NCBI GenBank assembly: GCA_027487585.1 | Contig: JAIYDH010000307.1 | Coordinates: 1 to 46,399 of the forward strand | Origin: Rubrivivax sp. | GTDB lineage: Bacteria > Pseudomonadota > Gammaproteobacteria > Burkholderiales > Burkholderiaceae_C | Direction of reading: 5' to 3' | Length of the DNA stretch: 46,399 nucleotides | Shown here: piece after piece, positions 1 through 8,686 of the stretch | Layout: the number at the start of each line of letters is the position of its first letter | How positions within the stretch are numbered: the first letter of the stretch is position 1 | The notes under the pieces: generated by a model | What the model was told of the DNA's origin: nothing | Database searches by the model: none | The model's input: the letters and a program-made list of their open reading frames with translations, nothing else | Position numbers and translations under genes: made by a program

Positions 1-1238
1 GGCGGGATGCGGTCTTCGGTGAGGATGCTCTGGAACAGCAGCGCCACGATCTCGATGGTGGCGCGCTCCTCGGGCGTGGCGGCGGCCTTCTTGAGCGCCT
101 GCTTGCGGTGGTGCAGCTCGTCCAGCAGCACCGGTGTCGTGATCATCGACTCGCCGCGCTGCGTCGACGGCGACACGCGCTGGCGGATGCCCTTCTCGGC
201 TGCGTCGATCGCCCGCGCCAAGGCTGGTGACATCGCATGCGCTGGCCGCTCGAGCGCCAAGTTGCGCGTGCTGGCCGCAAAGCTCGGCACGTGGCGGCCG
301 ATCAGGCGGTTCAAGCGGCCCAGCACGGCCTCGGCGTGCTCACGGCTGCGCGCCAGCGGCGCGGCGCGGGTCATCAGGCGGGTTTCTTCGCCGACCTGCC
401 GGCTCGCGCCTCGACCATTGTTGGTGCTGCCGGCCCAAGCACTCGGTCCGCGGCCGGCGCTGGCAAAGCCCGCCGAACTGGGGTACTCGGACGGCGCGCC
501 CAACCCCATCGCAGCCGGATGGCTGTCGCCTGCGGAGCTCGGTGGCCAACTCCCGAGCCCCATCTGCGAATTCGGGTGCGTGCGCGAACGGCGAATGAAG
601 GGTCGCAGGTCGACCTCGGGCAGCACCTGCTGCTCCATCAGCCAGCGGTTCGCCTCGTGGTAGGACTCCTCGACGAGACCGGCAAGCTCCTCGTGCAGCG
701 TGGCCTGCACCTCGCGCCAGCCCTCGAGGTTGAGACCGGCGCCGCGCCAGGCATCAAAGACGATGCGCGCCAGAACGTGAGCTCGCAGCATGTCGTGCGG
801 CTCAAGCTCGGTGCGGCCCTCGAGGTGCGCCACACGTGAGCGCAGGTCGGCGAACTCCCAGCTGGCGCGGTCCATCACGGCCAGCGCCAGGCGGGAGGTG
901 ACGATCTCGAGTTCGATGGTGTCGTCGGGCACCAGCGTGAATGAATCGCGGCCGCCGGGCGGGGGCAGATCGTACGAACGCGACGCGGTGGCCCCCTGCG
1001 TGAGCACCCGTCGCAGGCCCGCCACCATGCCGCGGTGCCAACCCTGCGCGCCCTTCATCAGGCCCTGCACGAGATCGCGCCGCCGCATCATCGTGCCGTG
1101 CTCGGACGGCTTGTCGAGCAGCACACGAGCCTGGTCGATGGTGGCCTGCACCACGTGCGTCAGGCCTTTGACCAGCTCTTCGGTGTAGAGCCGTCGCGCC
1201 TGTCCGGCCAGCGAGTCGGGCGAGGCGGCAGGGGCCAT
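1..1238 (-). CDS. DUF1631 family protein, N-terminal part (cut by left edge)
   Basis: The reverse strand is open from an ATG at 1238 to the window edge (about 412 codons), so the C-terminus lies outside. The product starts MAPAASPDSLAGQARRLYTE and continues through a mostly helical, Arg/Glu-rich region (for example EANRWLMEQQVLPEVDLRPF) into a Ser/Gly/Pro-rich linker around residues 235-275. It then resumes with a helical segment containing RLNRLIGRHVPSFA. I recognise this as the DUF1631 family of beta- and gammaproteobacteria, which is often mis-annotated as thymidine phosphorylase and has no established function. It follows secF by 45 bases in the same direction, so read-through from the sec operon is possible. 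I see no convincing Shine-Dalgarno before this ATG, and the start is the least certain part. Confidence 0.75.
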   Translation of the reverse strand, partial: MAPAASPDSLAGQARRLYTEELVKGLTHVVQATIDQARVLLDKPSEHGTMMRRRDLVQGLMKGAQGWHRGMVAGLRRVLTQGATASRSYDLPPPGGRDSFTLVPDDTIELEIVTSRLALAVMDRASWEFADLRSRVAHLEGRTELEPHDMLRAHVLARIVFDAWRGAGLNLEGWREVQATLHEELAGLVEESYHEANRWLMEQQVLPEVDLRPFIRRSRTHPNSQMGLGSWPPSSAGDSHPAAMGLGAPSEYPSSAGFASAGRGPSAWAGSTNNGRGASRQVGEETRLMTRAAPLARSREHAEAVLGRLNRLIGRHVPSFAASTRNLALERPAHAMSPALARAIDAAEKGIRQRVSPSTQRGESMITTPVLLDELHHRKQALKKAAATPEERATIEIVALLFQSILTEDRIP

Positions 1239-1283
1239 GGAGGAGGGAGGCTCTATTGCTAACGGGAAAAGGTCCAGCCCACT

Positions 1284-2318
1284 CTACACCACCGCCCCCG
1301 CATTGGGGTCGTTGGGATCCTGGTCCTTGACACCCAGCTTGATCAGATCTTCGCGCTTGGCGCCCAGCCACATCGCGATGCCGGCGGCCACGAAAATGGA
1401 CGAGTAGATGCCGAAGAAGATGCCGATGGTGAGCGCCACCGCGAAGTGGTGCAGCGTCGGGCCGCCGAAGATCAGCATGCTGAACACCATGATCTGCGTG
1501 CTGCCGTGGGTGATGACGGTGCGGCTGATGGTGCTGGTGATGGCGCGGTCGATGGTCTGCGGCGTGTCGAGCTTGCGGTAGCGGCGGAAGCTCTCGCGGA
1601 TGCGGTCGAAGATCACCACCGACTCGTTCACCGAGTAGCCCAGCACCGCCAGGATGGCTGCCAGCACCGCGAGTGAAAACTCCCACTGAAAGAAGGCGAA
1701 GAAGCCCAGGATGATGACCACGTCGTGCAGGTTGGCCACGATGCCCGCCACCGCGAACTTCCACTCGAAGCGCATCGCCAAGTAGGCCATGATGCCCAGG
1801 ATGGTGACGCCCAGCGCCAGCGCGCCGTTGACGTAAAGCTCCTCGCCGACGCTCGGGCCCACGAACTCGGTGCGCGTCAGCTTCAGCGGCTCGCTGCCAT
1901 CCGGCTTGGTACAGGCCGGGCGGCTGACCTGCTCGCCCTGCGGGGTGGTGTACTGCTTGGTGCCGGCGCTGCCCTGCTCGGCCTTGCACAGCGTGTCGAA
2001 GACCAGCTTCGAGACCTGGTCCTGTTTCATGTCGCCGCGCACCGGCAGGCGGATCAGCACGTCGCGGCTGGTGCCGAACTTCTGCACCTGCACCTCGCCG
2101 AAGCCGAGCTGCTCGACGGTGCCGCGGGTGCGGTTGATGTCGGCCGTGCTGGCGTACTCCACCTCCACCAACGTGCCGCCGGTGAACTCGATCGAGGGGT
2201 TCATGCCCTTGGTGACGATGAAGAACACCGCCAGGGCGAAGGTGATGAACGAGATCACGTTCAGCACCAGCACGTGGCGCATGAACGGGATGTCGTTCTT
2301 GATGCGGAAGAATTCCAT
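1284..2318 (-). CDS. secF: Protein translocase subunit SecF
   Basis: This is the inner-membrane partner of SecD in the SecDF-YajC complex, which uses the proton gradient to help draw exported proteins through SecYEG. The 344-residue product has a first membrane segment at about residues 18-37, then the periplasmic domain signature NPSIEFTGGTLVEVEY. The later membrane bundle contains ANLHDVVIILGFFAFF and GYSVNESVVIFDRIRE, both diagnostic for SecF. Its length is usual for the family. The ATG has a GGGAG about 8 bases upstream and starts 16 bases after the secD stop, so the two are co-transcribed. No oddities are seen. Confidence 0.97.
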   Translation of the reverse strand: MEFFRIKNDIPFMRHVLVLNVISFITFALAVFFIVTKGMNPSIEFTGGTLVEVEYASTADINRTRGTVEQLGFGEVQVQKFGTSRDVLIRLPVRGDMKQDQVSKLVFDTLCKAEQGSAGTKQYTTPQGEQVSRPACTKPDGSEPLKLTRTEFVGPSVGEELYVNGALALGVTILGIMAYLAMRFEWKFAVAGIVANLHDVVIILGFFAFFQWEFSLAVLAAILAVLGYSVNESVVIFDRIRESFRRYRKLDTPQTIDRAITSTISRTVITHGSTQIMVFSMLIFGGPTLHHFAVALTIGIFFGIYSSIFVAAGIAMWLGAKREDLIKLGVKDQDPNDPNAGAVV

Positions 2319-2334
2319 TTGTGCGTCTCCCGCT

Positions 2335-4215
2335 TCAGGACTTGGCGTCGTCCAGCCGGGTGTCGTCGAGCGCGGGCCGGGCCTCGCCGCTCATCCAGAC
2401 CTGACCGATCGACACCGATTTCAATCGCTTCTGGCGGCCGTACCAGAGGTTGACCAGGCCGCGCGAGAACATCACCGCCGAGAACATGCTCGTCAGGATG
2501 CCCAGGCAATGCACCACCGCGAAGCCACGCACCGGGCCAGAGCCAAAGGCCAGCAGCGCGATGCCCGCGATCAGCGTCGTGACGTTGCTGTCGAGGATGG
2601 TGCCCCAGGCCGCTTCGTAGCCCTTGTGGATGGCCTGCTGTGGCGCCAGGCCCGCGCGCAGCTCTTCACGCACGCGCTCGTTGATCAGCACGTTGGCGTC
2701 GATGGCCATGCCCAGCGTCAGCGCGATGGCGGCGATGCCTGGCAAGGTGAGCGTCAACTGCAGCATGCTCAGCAGCGCCAGCAGACACAGCAGGTTGAAG
2801 GCCAGCGCGATGCTGCTGAACACCCCGAACAGCATGTAGTAGGCGCACATGAACACCGCGATCGCGATGAAGCCCCACAGCACGCTGTTGAAGCCCTTGC
2901 CGATGTTCTCGGCACCCAGGCTCGGGCCGATCGTGCGCTCTTCGATCACCTCCATCGGCGCGGCCAGCGCGCCGGCGCGCGTGAGCAGCGCCATGTCGGC
3001 GGTTTCCTGCGAGGTGAAGTTGCCGGTGATCTGGAACTCGTTGCCGAACTCGCCCTGGATCGTGGCCACCGAGATGGCCTCGCCCTTGCCCTTTTCGTAG
3101 AGCACGATGGCCATCGGCTTGCCGAGGTTCTCGCGCGTCACCTGCCGCATGGCGCGACCGGCGACGTCGTTCAGGCGCACGCTCACGGCCGGGCGCTGGT
3201 CGCGGTCGATGGTGGCGCTGGCCTGCACCAGCTGCTCGCCGGTGGCGATGACGTCGCGCTTGAGGCCCACCGTGCGCGGCATGGTTTCGCCGGCACCCAG
3301 GCGCTCGGGCACGGTTTCGGCGGCCGAGGCGACGTCGGTCTCGACGAGGCGGATCTGCAGCGTCGCGGTGCGACCGATGATGGTCTTGGCGCGCGCCGTG
3401 TCCTGCACGCCGGGCAGCTGCACGACCACGCGGTCGAGACCCTGCTGCTGGATCACGGGCTCGGCCACACCGAGCTCGTTGACACGCTTGTGCAGCGTCT
3501 CGATGTTCTGCGAGAGCGCCTGCTTCTGGATCTCGGCCACGGCCTGCGGCTGCAGGCGGCCCACCAGGCGTGTGCCGTCGGGGGTGGTCTGCACCGTCCA
3601 CTGCACCGCGGCCATGCGCTCGGCCAGCAGGTTGCGGGCTGTTTCCGCCACCGAAGGATCGGGCAGCGCCACCGTCAGGCCGTCGGACTCACGCGTGATG
3701 CCGGCGAAGCGGATGCGCTTTTCACGCAGTGCGTTGCGCGTGTCGCTGGCGTAACTGTCGACCTGCTGGCGCAGCGCGGCGCGCATGTCCACCTGCATCA
3801 GGAAGTGCACACCGCCGCGCAGATCGAGGCCCAGGTACATGGGCAGTGCACGCAGGCTCACCATCCACTCGGGCGTGCGCGACACCAGGTTCAGCGCGAC
3901 GATGAAGCGCTCGTCGGTCGGGTCGGGGTTCAGCGCCTTGGCGATGACGTCCTTGGCCTTGAACTGGGTGTCGGTGTCGGCAAAGCGGGCGCGCACCGAG
4001 GCGCCCTCGATCTGCACGAGATCGGGCTTCAGGCCGGCGGTGGTGAGCGCCGACTGCACCCGCTCCAGCGTGGTGGCGTCGACCTTCACGGTGCTCTTGC
4101 CCGAAGACACCTGCACCGCCGGCGCCTCGCCGAAGAAGTTGGGGGCGGTGTACAGCAGGCCGATCAGCAGCGTGGCTGCGAGGATCGCGTACTTCCACCA
4201 GGGATAGCGGTTCAT
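2335..4215 (-). CDS. secD: Protein translocase subunit SecD
   Basis: SecD is the larger periplasmic-domain subunit of the SecDF-YajC translocation accessory complex. An in-frame ATG lies 27 bases further upstream. I chose the ATG at 4215 because AAGGA stands at the right distance before it and the product then begins MNRYPWWKYAI, directly before the first membrane helix. The protein has 626 residues. Visible family marks are DLRGGVHFLMQVDM, the periplasmic region with VQLPGVQDTARAKTIIGRTA, and the membrane core with GMAIDANVLINERVREE and FAVVHCLGILTSMFSAV. It sits between yajC and secF, the usual order. Confidence 0.97.
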   Translation of the reverse strand: MNRYPWWKYAILAATLLIGLLYTAPNFFGEAPAVQVSSGKSTVKVDATTLERVQSALTTAGLKPDLVQIEGASVRARFADTDTQFKAKDVIAKALNPDPTDERFIVALNLVSRTPEWMVSLRALPMYLGLDLRGGVHFLMQVDMRAALRQQVDSYASDTRNALREKRIRFAGITRESDGLTVALPDPSVAETARNLLAERMAAVQWTVQTTPDGTRLVGRLQPQAVAEIQKQALSQNIETLHKRVNELGVAEPVIQQQGLDRVVVQLPGVQDTARAKTIIGRTATLQIRLVETDVASAAETVPERLGAGETMPRTVGLKRDVIATGEQLVQASATIDRDQRPAVSVRLNDVAGRAMRQVTRENLGKPMAIVLYEKGKGEAISVATIQGEFGNEFQITGNFTSQETADMALLTRAGALAAPMEVIEERTIGPSLGAENIGKGFNSVLWGFIAIAVFMCAYYMLFGVFSSIALAFNLLCLLALLSMLQLTLTLPGIAAIALTLGMAIDANVLINERVREELRAGLAPQQAIHKGYEAAWGTILDSNVTTLIAGIALLAFGSGPVRGFAVVHCLGILTSMFSAVMFSRGLVNLWYGRQKRLKSVSIGQVWMSGEARPALDDTRLDDAKS

Positions 4216-4297
4216 GGACGATTCCTTGGCCGCAGCCAGCAAGCGCGGTCTGGAGCGAACTCAGTGCCGGGCCGGTGGGGCCCGCCCGGCACGGGGA

Positions 4298-4633
4298 TCA
4301 CTTGGCGGGCGAGTACGTGCCCTTGGGCAGCACCTGGATGACGGCGCCGCGCTGCACCTGCAGCTCCACGCCTCCGGAGACCTCGACGTGCAGGTAGCTG
4401 TCTCCGAGCTTGGCGACACGGCCCATCACGCCACCGGCGATGACGACCTCGTCGCCCTTTGCCAGGGCTTCGATCATGGCCTTGTGCTCCTTCTGCTTCT
4501 TCATCTGCGGCCGGATCATGATGAAGTACAGCACCACGAACATCAGCACCAGCGGCAGCAGGCTGAAGAGGGTGTCGGTGCCAGAGGCGGCGGCGGCCGG
4601 GGCGGCCTGGGCGAAGGCGTTGGAAATGAACAC
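4298..4633 (-). CDS. yajC: Preprotein translocase subunit YajC
   Basis: A small single-span inner-membrane protein that accompanies SecDF. The 111-residue product starts with GTG (4633) and has a short N-terminal Ala-rich stretch. One membrane segment follows (about residues 24-42, LLPLVLMFVVLYFIMIRP), then a basic KKQKEHK and the cytoplasmic YajC domain with KGDEVVIAGGVMGRVAK. Length and layout are those of the family. It lies 82 bases upstream of secD. In many relatives tgt lies immediately upstream of yajC. Here the upstream side instead holds about 180 bases with nothing recognisable, then a gene remnant and the exosortase locus. Confidence 0.95.
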   Translation of the reverse strand: MFISNAFAQAAPAAAASGTDTLFSLLPLVLMFVVLYFIMIRPQMKKQKEHKAMIEALAKGDEVVIAGGVMGRVAKLGDSYLHVEVSGGVELQVQRGAVIQVLPKGTYSPAK

Positions 4634-4814
4634 GGCAGTTCGGGCCGCGTGCGTAGAGCACGGCTGGCCATTGGATGGCGAAGGGAGCCGGCGATTCTAC
4701 CGAGCCACGCCCGGCCCGCCCGCCAGCCGGTCTCGAGGCCCTGCGGCGGCTACGAGGGCCGCCCAGGCGGACGGGCATGCGCAGTGCCGGCAGTGCCCAG
4801 TGCAGACCACCAAG

Positions 4815-5041
4815 GTAGGCGGGCTGATCGCGCTGATGAACGCCGATGACGGCCTCTTCGGGCCCGTGAACATCGGCAACCCGGGCGGGGTCACCGTCCA
4901 GATCTGGCGCAGACGGTGATCGAGTTCATGGGCAGCGCGAGCCCGACCTGCCCCCGGCCAAAAAGGGCTGGGCTGGGGCCCGCGGACCGATCTGACCGAA
5001 GGTCTCGGCAACACGATCGACTACTTCGCAGCACGGCTACC
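4815..5041 (+). pseudogene. Remnant of UDP-glucuronate decarboxylase-like SDR enzyme, C-terminus
   Basis: Three consecutive pieces on the plus strand resemble the end of an extended short-chain dehydrogenase of the UDP-glucuronate decarboxylase type, but in alternating frames. GLIALMNADDGLFGPVNIGN starts at 4815. A frame change leads to DLAQTVIEFMGSAS from 4901. A further change leads to LGWGPRTDLTEGLGNTIDYF from 4968. Intact family members read through these blocks in one frame, with a longer PLPxDDPxxRxPDI section between the last two; here that section is shortened. There is no upstream NAD-binding domain. The 3' end overlaps the stop end of the VanZ gene on the other strand. I read it as a decayed gene. 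Family assignment is from conserved blocks seen by eye; a related NAD-dependent epimerase is the alternative. Confidence 0.72.
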
Positions 5042-7390
5042 GCGCGCCGCCGCCCGAGGCAGGCCAGAACGTCTGGGCTCGGCCGCCGCGGCCTGCGCCA
5101 GCGCACGCCAACCCGGCCACTGCATCAGCGCCACCAGCAGCACCACACCCGACAGCGCCACGGCGGCGCGCAGCGCCAGCTCGGGGCCCTGGGCGTAGGC
5201 ATCGCGGCCGGCGCTCAGCAAAAACTGCGCGGCTGAAAAGAACCGGCCGTACTTGAAGACCGCAGGCTCCAGCCCGGCCACCAGCAGAGCCGGCGCCGCC
5301 GGCAGGGCCAGGGCCGCCAACAGCAGCAGTGGCTTGCGGCGCCAAGGGGCTGGCTCGCCGGCGGGGCCGCTACCGGCCGCCAGCGCTGCCGCCAGCGCCA
5401 CACCGGCCGTGGCCAGCGCGCCCCAGCCGGCGCCCAGCAGCAGGCTGCTGGTCACGCTGCCGCCGCCGCGCATCAGCTCCACCAGGTTGTCGGTGCCGGC
5501 ACCCCACACGACCACCGCGTGCACGGGCACAAATAGCAACACCGAGCAGGCCGCCCACCAAAGCAGATCGGCCAAGGCCCGCCGCGTCGTTACCACGCGC
5601 ACCAGCCACACGGCGCCCAGCAGCGGCAGCATCACGGCCGCATGCAGCGCCAGGTAGCGGCCAGCGTCTTCGAGCAGCGAAAGCTCGCCCAGCCCAAGCA
5701 CGGGCGAGCCGATCACCTTGTGCAGCATGGGCAAGGGCACCGCCAGCCGCAGCGCGGCAAAGGCCAGCAGCGCGTGGCCCAGCAGCAGCAGCGGAAACGC
5801 CAGGCGCCAGCCCCGCCGCCGCGCCGGCAGCAGCAGCAGGGGCGCCGCGAGCATCCAGGTCAGCGCCAGCGCCACGCCCAGCGCCGACACGCCACCGGCC
5901 GGCCCGGCCGGCATCAGCTTGGCCACGTTGTAGGGCATGCCGGGCAGCCGGGCCAGGAGCCACAGCGCCAACGCCAGCACGGCCACGATCAGCAGCGTGC
6001 TGCGCCAGCCCGGCAACGCCACCTGGGCCGGATCGGCACCCCGCGCCGAGCGCGCCCGCCGTGGGGCTGAGGCCTGCGTCGCGGCCAAGGGCCGCAGCGC
6101 CTGGGGCTCGGCGGTGGCCAGCGAGCGCCCGAGTTGCCAGCCGAGCCAGCCGCCGAGCAGGCCAAGCGCCGCATCCGTCAGGTCGGCCACCTTGGCTGGC
6201 AGCAGCACTTGCCCGGCCTCGAGCACCAGTGCCAGTGCGCCCAGTGCCAGCAGGCGCGGCGCGGCCGCCGGAGCCGGCCCGCGCGCCGCCAGCGCCAGCA
6301 GCAAGCCGCCGGGCAGAAAGACCAGCAGCTTGCGCAGGATCTCGGCCAGCGCGCCGTACTCCGTGCGCTGCAGGTAGGTGGAAAACGGCAGCCGCGAGAC
6401 GGCGTCCCACCAGGCGGATGAGCTGCCGCGCGCCAGCTCGAAGTTGAAGGGCACCCACAGCACCGCCACCGCCCCGACGAACCAAAGCGCCAGCGCGCCG
6501 TGCAGCAGCGCGCGCTGGCGCGACTCGGGCCCGCGCTGCAGCGAGCGCGCCAGCGCGGCACCGGCCACCACGCCCAAGCTGCCGGTGAACAGGTCGGTCA
6601 GGTCGGTCACGCGCGACACCACGAACAGCTGCGCGAACTCCACCGCCGCCACCACCGCCACGCCGCGCCCAAGCAGCACTACCAGACCCGGCCGCTTGAG
6701 CGACAACCCCCACAGCGCCCCCACCGGCAACCACAGCAGCATGTCGGTGCCGACTTCGTACAAGACTTCCCATGTGCCGGCCGGCAGGGCAGAGAACGGC
6801 AGCAGCACCACGCGCCCGTCGCGCCATTTGCGATACAGCTCCACCGGGCTGAGCGACAGGTCCAGCGGCATCATCTGCCACACCAGCAGCAGCAGCAGGT
6901 AGACGAACAGCCAGCGCTCCAGGCGTTGCGCCACCGGCAGCCGCGCCGACAGCCCCGCCACCAGGCCATGTGCCCGCGCGCCGAGGCCGGCGTACAGCGC
7001 CAGCCCGGCGGTGCTGCCGAGCATCTGCATGGCCACGTCCGTCCAGCTCGGCGTGCGCGGCGGAAAGAACACCTGCCCGTACTCCACGCCCACCGACAGC
7101 AGCACCAGCGCCGGCAACAACAGGGTGTTCAGCCCCCAACGCCAGTTGCGCGATGCCAGGGACGACACCAGATAAGCCGCGCCAAAGGCCAGCGGCACCG
7201 TGAGCAGGAAGTTGGCGGCAAGATCGGTGCGCGATTGACCGCCTTGCCAGGGTGCCGGCAACGCCAGAAAGTGCTGCCACGCCGCACCCGGCGTCTGCAC
7301 CGCCAGCTCCAGCGGCGCCCAGCTGCCGTAGACGAAAAACGCCAGCAGCCCGAGCCACAGCCCGGCAATGCGACGGTCAGCGCTCAGCAT
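5021..7390 (-). CDS. Multi-pass membrane protein with three VanZ-like units
   Basis: The 789-residue, very hydrophobic product has many predicted membrane spans and three internal VanZ-type units. Each unit carries an E-x-x-Q pair, then a TD or DLTD pair, then small-residue helices: E103/Q106 with T117-D118, E251/Q254 with DLTD 263-266, and E391/Q394 with DLTD 403-406. Typical VanZ family proteins have one such unit in roughly 120-200 residues. The C-terminal half (about 470-789) is further membrane segments without the signature. VanZ proteins have been linked to teicoplanin resistance, but their biochemical role is unclear. The gene follows the PLP decarboxylase by 18 bases and is probably the last gene of that operon. 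The last residues are basic and disordered, and there is no PEP-CTERM tail. Confidence 0.85.
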   Translation of the reverse strand: MLSADRRIAGLWLGLLAFFVYGSWAPLELAVQTPGAAWQHFLALPAPWQGGQSRTDLAANFLLTVPLAFGAAYLVSSLASRNWRWGLNTLLLPALVLLSVGVEYGQVFFPPRTPSWTDVAMQMLGSTAGLALYAGLGARAHGLVAGLSARLPVAQRLERWLFVYLLLLLVWQMMPLDLSLSPVELYRKWRDGRVVLLPFSALPAGTWEVLYEVGTDMLLWLPVGALWGLSLKRPGLVVLLGRGVAVVAAVEFAQLFVVSRVTDLTDLFTGSLGVVAGAALARSLQRGPESRQRALLHGALALWFVGAVAVLWVPFNFELARGSSSAWWDAVSRLPFSTYLQRTEYGALAEILRKLLVFLPGGLLLALAARGPAPAAAPRLLALGALALVLEAGQVLLPAKVADLTDAALGLLGGWLGWQLGRSLATAEPQALRPLAATQASAPRRARSARGADPAQVALPGWRSTLLIVAVLALALWLLARLPGMPYNVAKLMPAGPAGGVSALGVALALTWMLAAPLLLLPARRRGWRLAFPLLLLGHALLAFAALRLAVPLPMLHKVIGSPVLGLGELSLLEDAGRYLALHAAVMLPLLGAVWLVRVVTTRRALADLLWWAACSVLLFVPVHAVVVWGAGTDNLVELMRGGGSVTSSLLLGAGWGALATAGVALAAALAAGSGPAGEPAPWRRKPLLLLAALALPAAPALLVAGLEPAVFKYGRFFSAAQFLLSAGRDAYAQGPELALRAAVALSGVVLLVALMQWPGWRALAQAAAAEPRRSGLPRAAARGSRAAK

Positions 7391-7408
7391 GCGGCGCGGC
7401 TGGCCGTG

Positions 7409-8686
7409 CTAGACCAGCACCTCGACCACCGCCGGATGCCCGAGGAAGGCCTGCGGGCTGCTGCTGGCGCCGTAGGCCCCGCTCTGGAACACCACCACGA
7501 GATCGCCGATCTCGCCCTGCGGCAGTGCCATCCGATCCGCCAGCAGATCGAGCGGCGTGCACAGCGGGCCCACGACCATGCTGCTCTCGCGCACCTCGCC
7601 GCGCAGCGGGAAGATGCCCACCGGGTAGTTCTTGCGCACCACCTGGCCGAAATTACCGCTGGCCGCCAGCTGGTGGTGCAGGCCGCCGTCGCACACCAGG
7701 TAGACCTGCCCGCGCGAGACCTTGCGGTCGACGATGCGCGTGACGTAGATGCCGGCCTCACCCACGAGGTAGCGGCCGAGCTCGATGACGATGCCGGCCT
7801 GCGGCAGATCGGCGGAGGCGCGCTCGACGATGGCCTGCAGATTGGCACCGATGGGCGCCAGGTCGAGCCGCGTCTCGCCGGGGAAGTACGGGATGCCGAA
7901 GCCGCCGCCGAGGTTGAGAAACTTCACCGGCGTGTTTGTCAACTTCAGCGCATGCTCGGCCAGGCGCAGCGCCAGCTCGTAGCTCTTCTGCTGCGCCTCG
8001 CAGATGCTTTCGGCCTTGAGGTTCTGCGAGCCGGCAAACAGATGGAATCCCTCGAAGGCCAGCCCCTCGCGCGCCGCGAACAGCAGCGCCTCGGGCACCC
8101 GCTCGGTGTCGAGGCCGAACTGCTTGGGGCCACCGCCCATCTTCATGCCCGAGCCCTTGAGCTCGAAGTCGGGGTTCACGCGGATGGCCACGCGCGCCGG
8201 CAGGCCGAGCTCCTGCGAAGCGCGCGCCAGCACCGGCAGCTCGCGCATCGACTCCACGTTGACGAGCACGCCCGAGGCCACGCTCTGGCGCAGCTCGGGG
8301 TCGCGCTTGCCGGGGCCGGCGAAGCTCACCTCCGCGGGGTCGGCGCCGGCATCCAGCGCCACCTTGAGTTCACCCGCGCTGGCCACGTCGATGCCGTCCA
8401 CCAGCCCGGCCATGAACTGCACCACCGCCGGCATCGGGTTGGCCTTCATGGCGTAGTGCAGCTTCACTTGCTTCGGCAGCGCCGCGCGCAGCTCGGCCAC
8501 GCGCTGGCGCAGCAGGGTGCGGCTGTAGGCGTAGAAAGGGGTGGTGCCGACGCGGGCGGCCAGCGTGGAAAGGCGGATGCCGTCGAGCAGCAGCTCACCC
8601 GCCGGGCCGGGCTCGACGGCCCATTGCGACATCGGGGTGTGAACGGGGCGCATGGGCGCCGCCGTGCCAGGGGAGGTCAGGCTCAT
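7409..8686 (-). CDS. PLP-dependent decarboxylase, exosortase A system-associated
   Basis: A fold-type III (alanine racemase-like) PLP enzyme related to diaminopimelate and ornithine decarboxylases, of the subgroup found in XrtA loci. It has 425 residues from the ATG at 8686, which overlaps the ligase stop as ATGA; upstream in-frame codons are antisense-like and were discarded. The PLP lysine is K81 in LHYAMKANP. Other marks are FHLFAGSQNL, the glycine loop NLGGGFGIPY, YLVCDGGLHHQ, and GPLCTPLDLL with the Cys and Asp that complete the partner active site in this family. Substrate is unknown. Coupling to an AMP-forming ligase, with a carrier protein divergently encoded, suggests that an activated or carrier-bound amino acid is decarboxylated (inference). 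Confidence 0.93.
   Translation of the reverse strand: MSLTSPGTAAPMRPVHTPMSQWAVEPGPAGELLLDGIRLSTLAARVGTTPFYAYSRTLLRQRVAELRAALPKQVKLHYAMKANPMPAVVQFMAGLVDGIDVASAGELKVALDAGADPAEVSFAGPGKRDPELRQSVASGVLVNVESMRELPVLARASQELGLPARVAIRVNPDFELKGSGMKMGGGPKQFGLDTERVPEALLFAAREGLAFEGFHLFAGSQNLKAESICEAQQKSYELALRLAEHALKLTNTPVKFLNLGGGFGIPYFPGETRLDLAPIGANLQAIVERASADLPQAGIVIELGRYLVGEAGIYVTRIVDRKVSRGQVYLVCDGGLHHQLAASGNFGQVVRKNYPVGIFPLRGEVRESSMVVGPLCTPLDLLADRMALPQGEIGDLVVVFQSGAYGASSSPQAFLGHPAVVEVLV

Noticed and set aside
1870..4341. Plus-strand open frame of about 820 codons over secD/secF
   Set aside because: A shadow of strongly conserved sec genes; composition is Ala/Arg/His/Gln-rich without domains.
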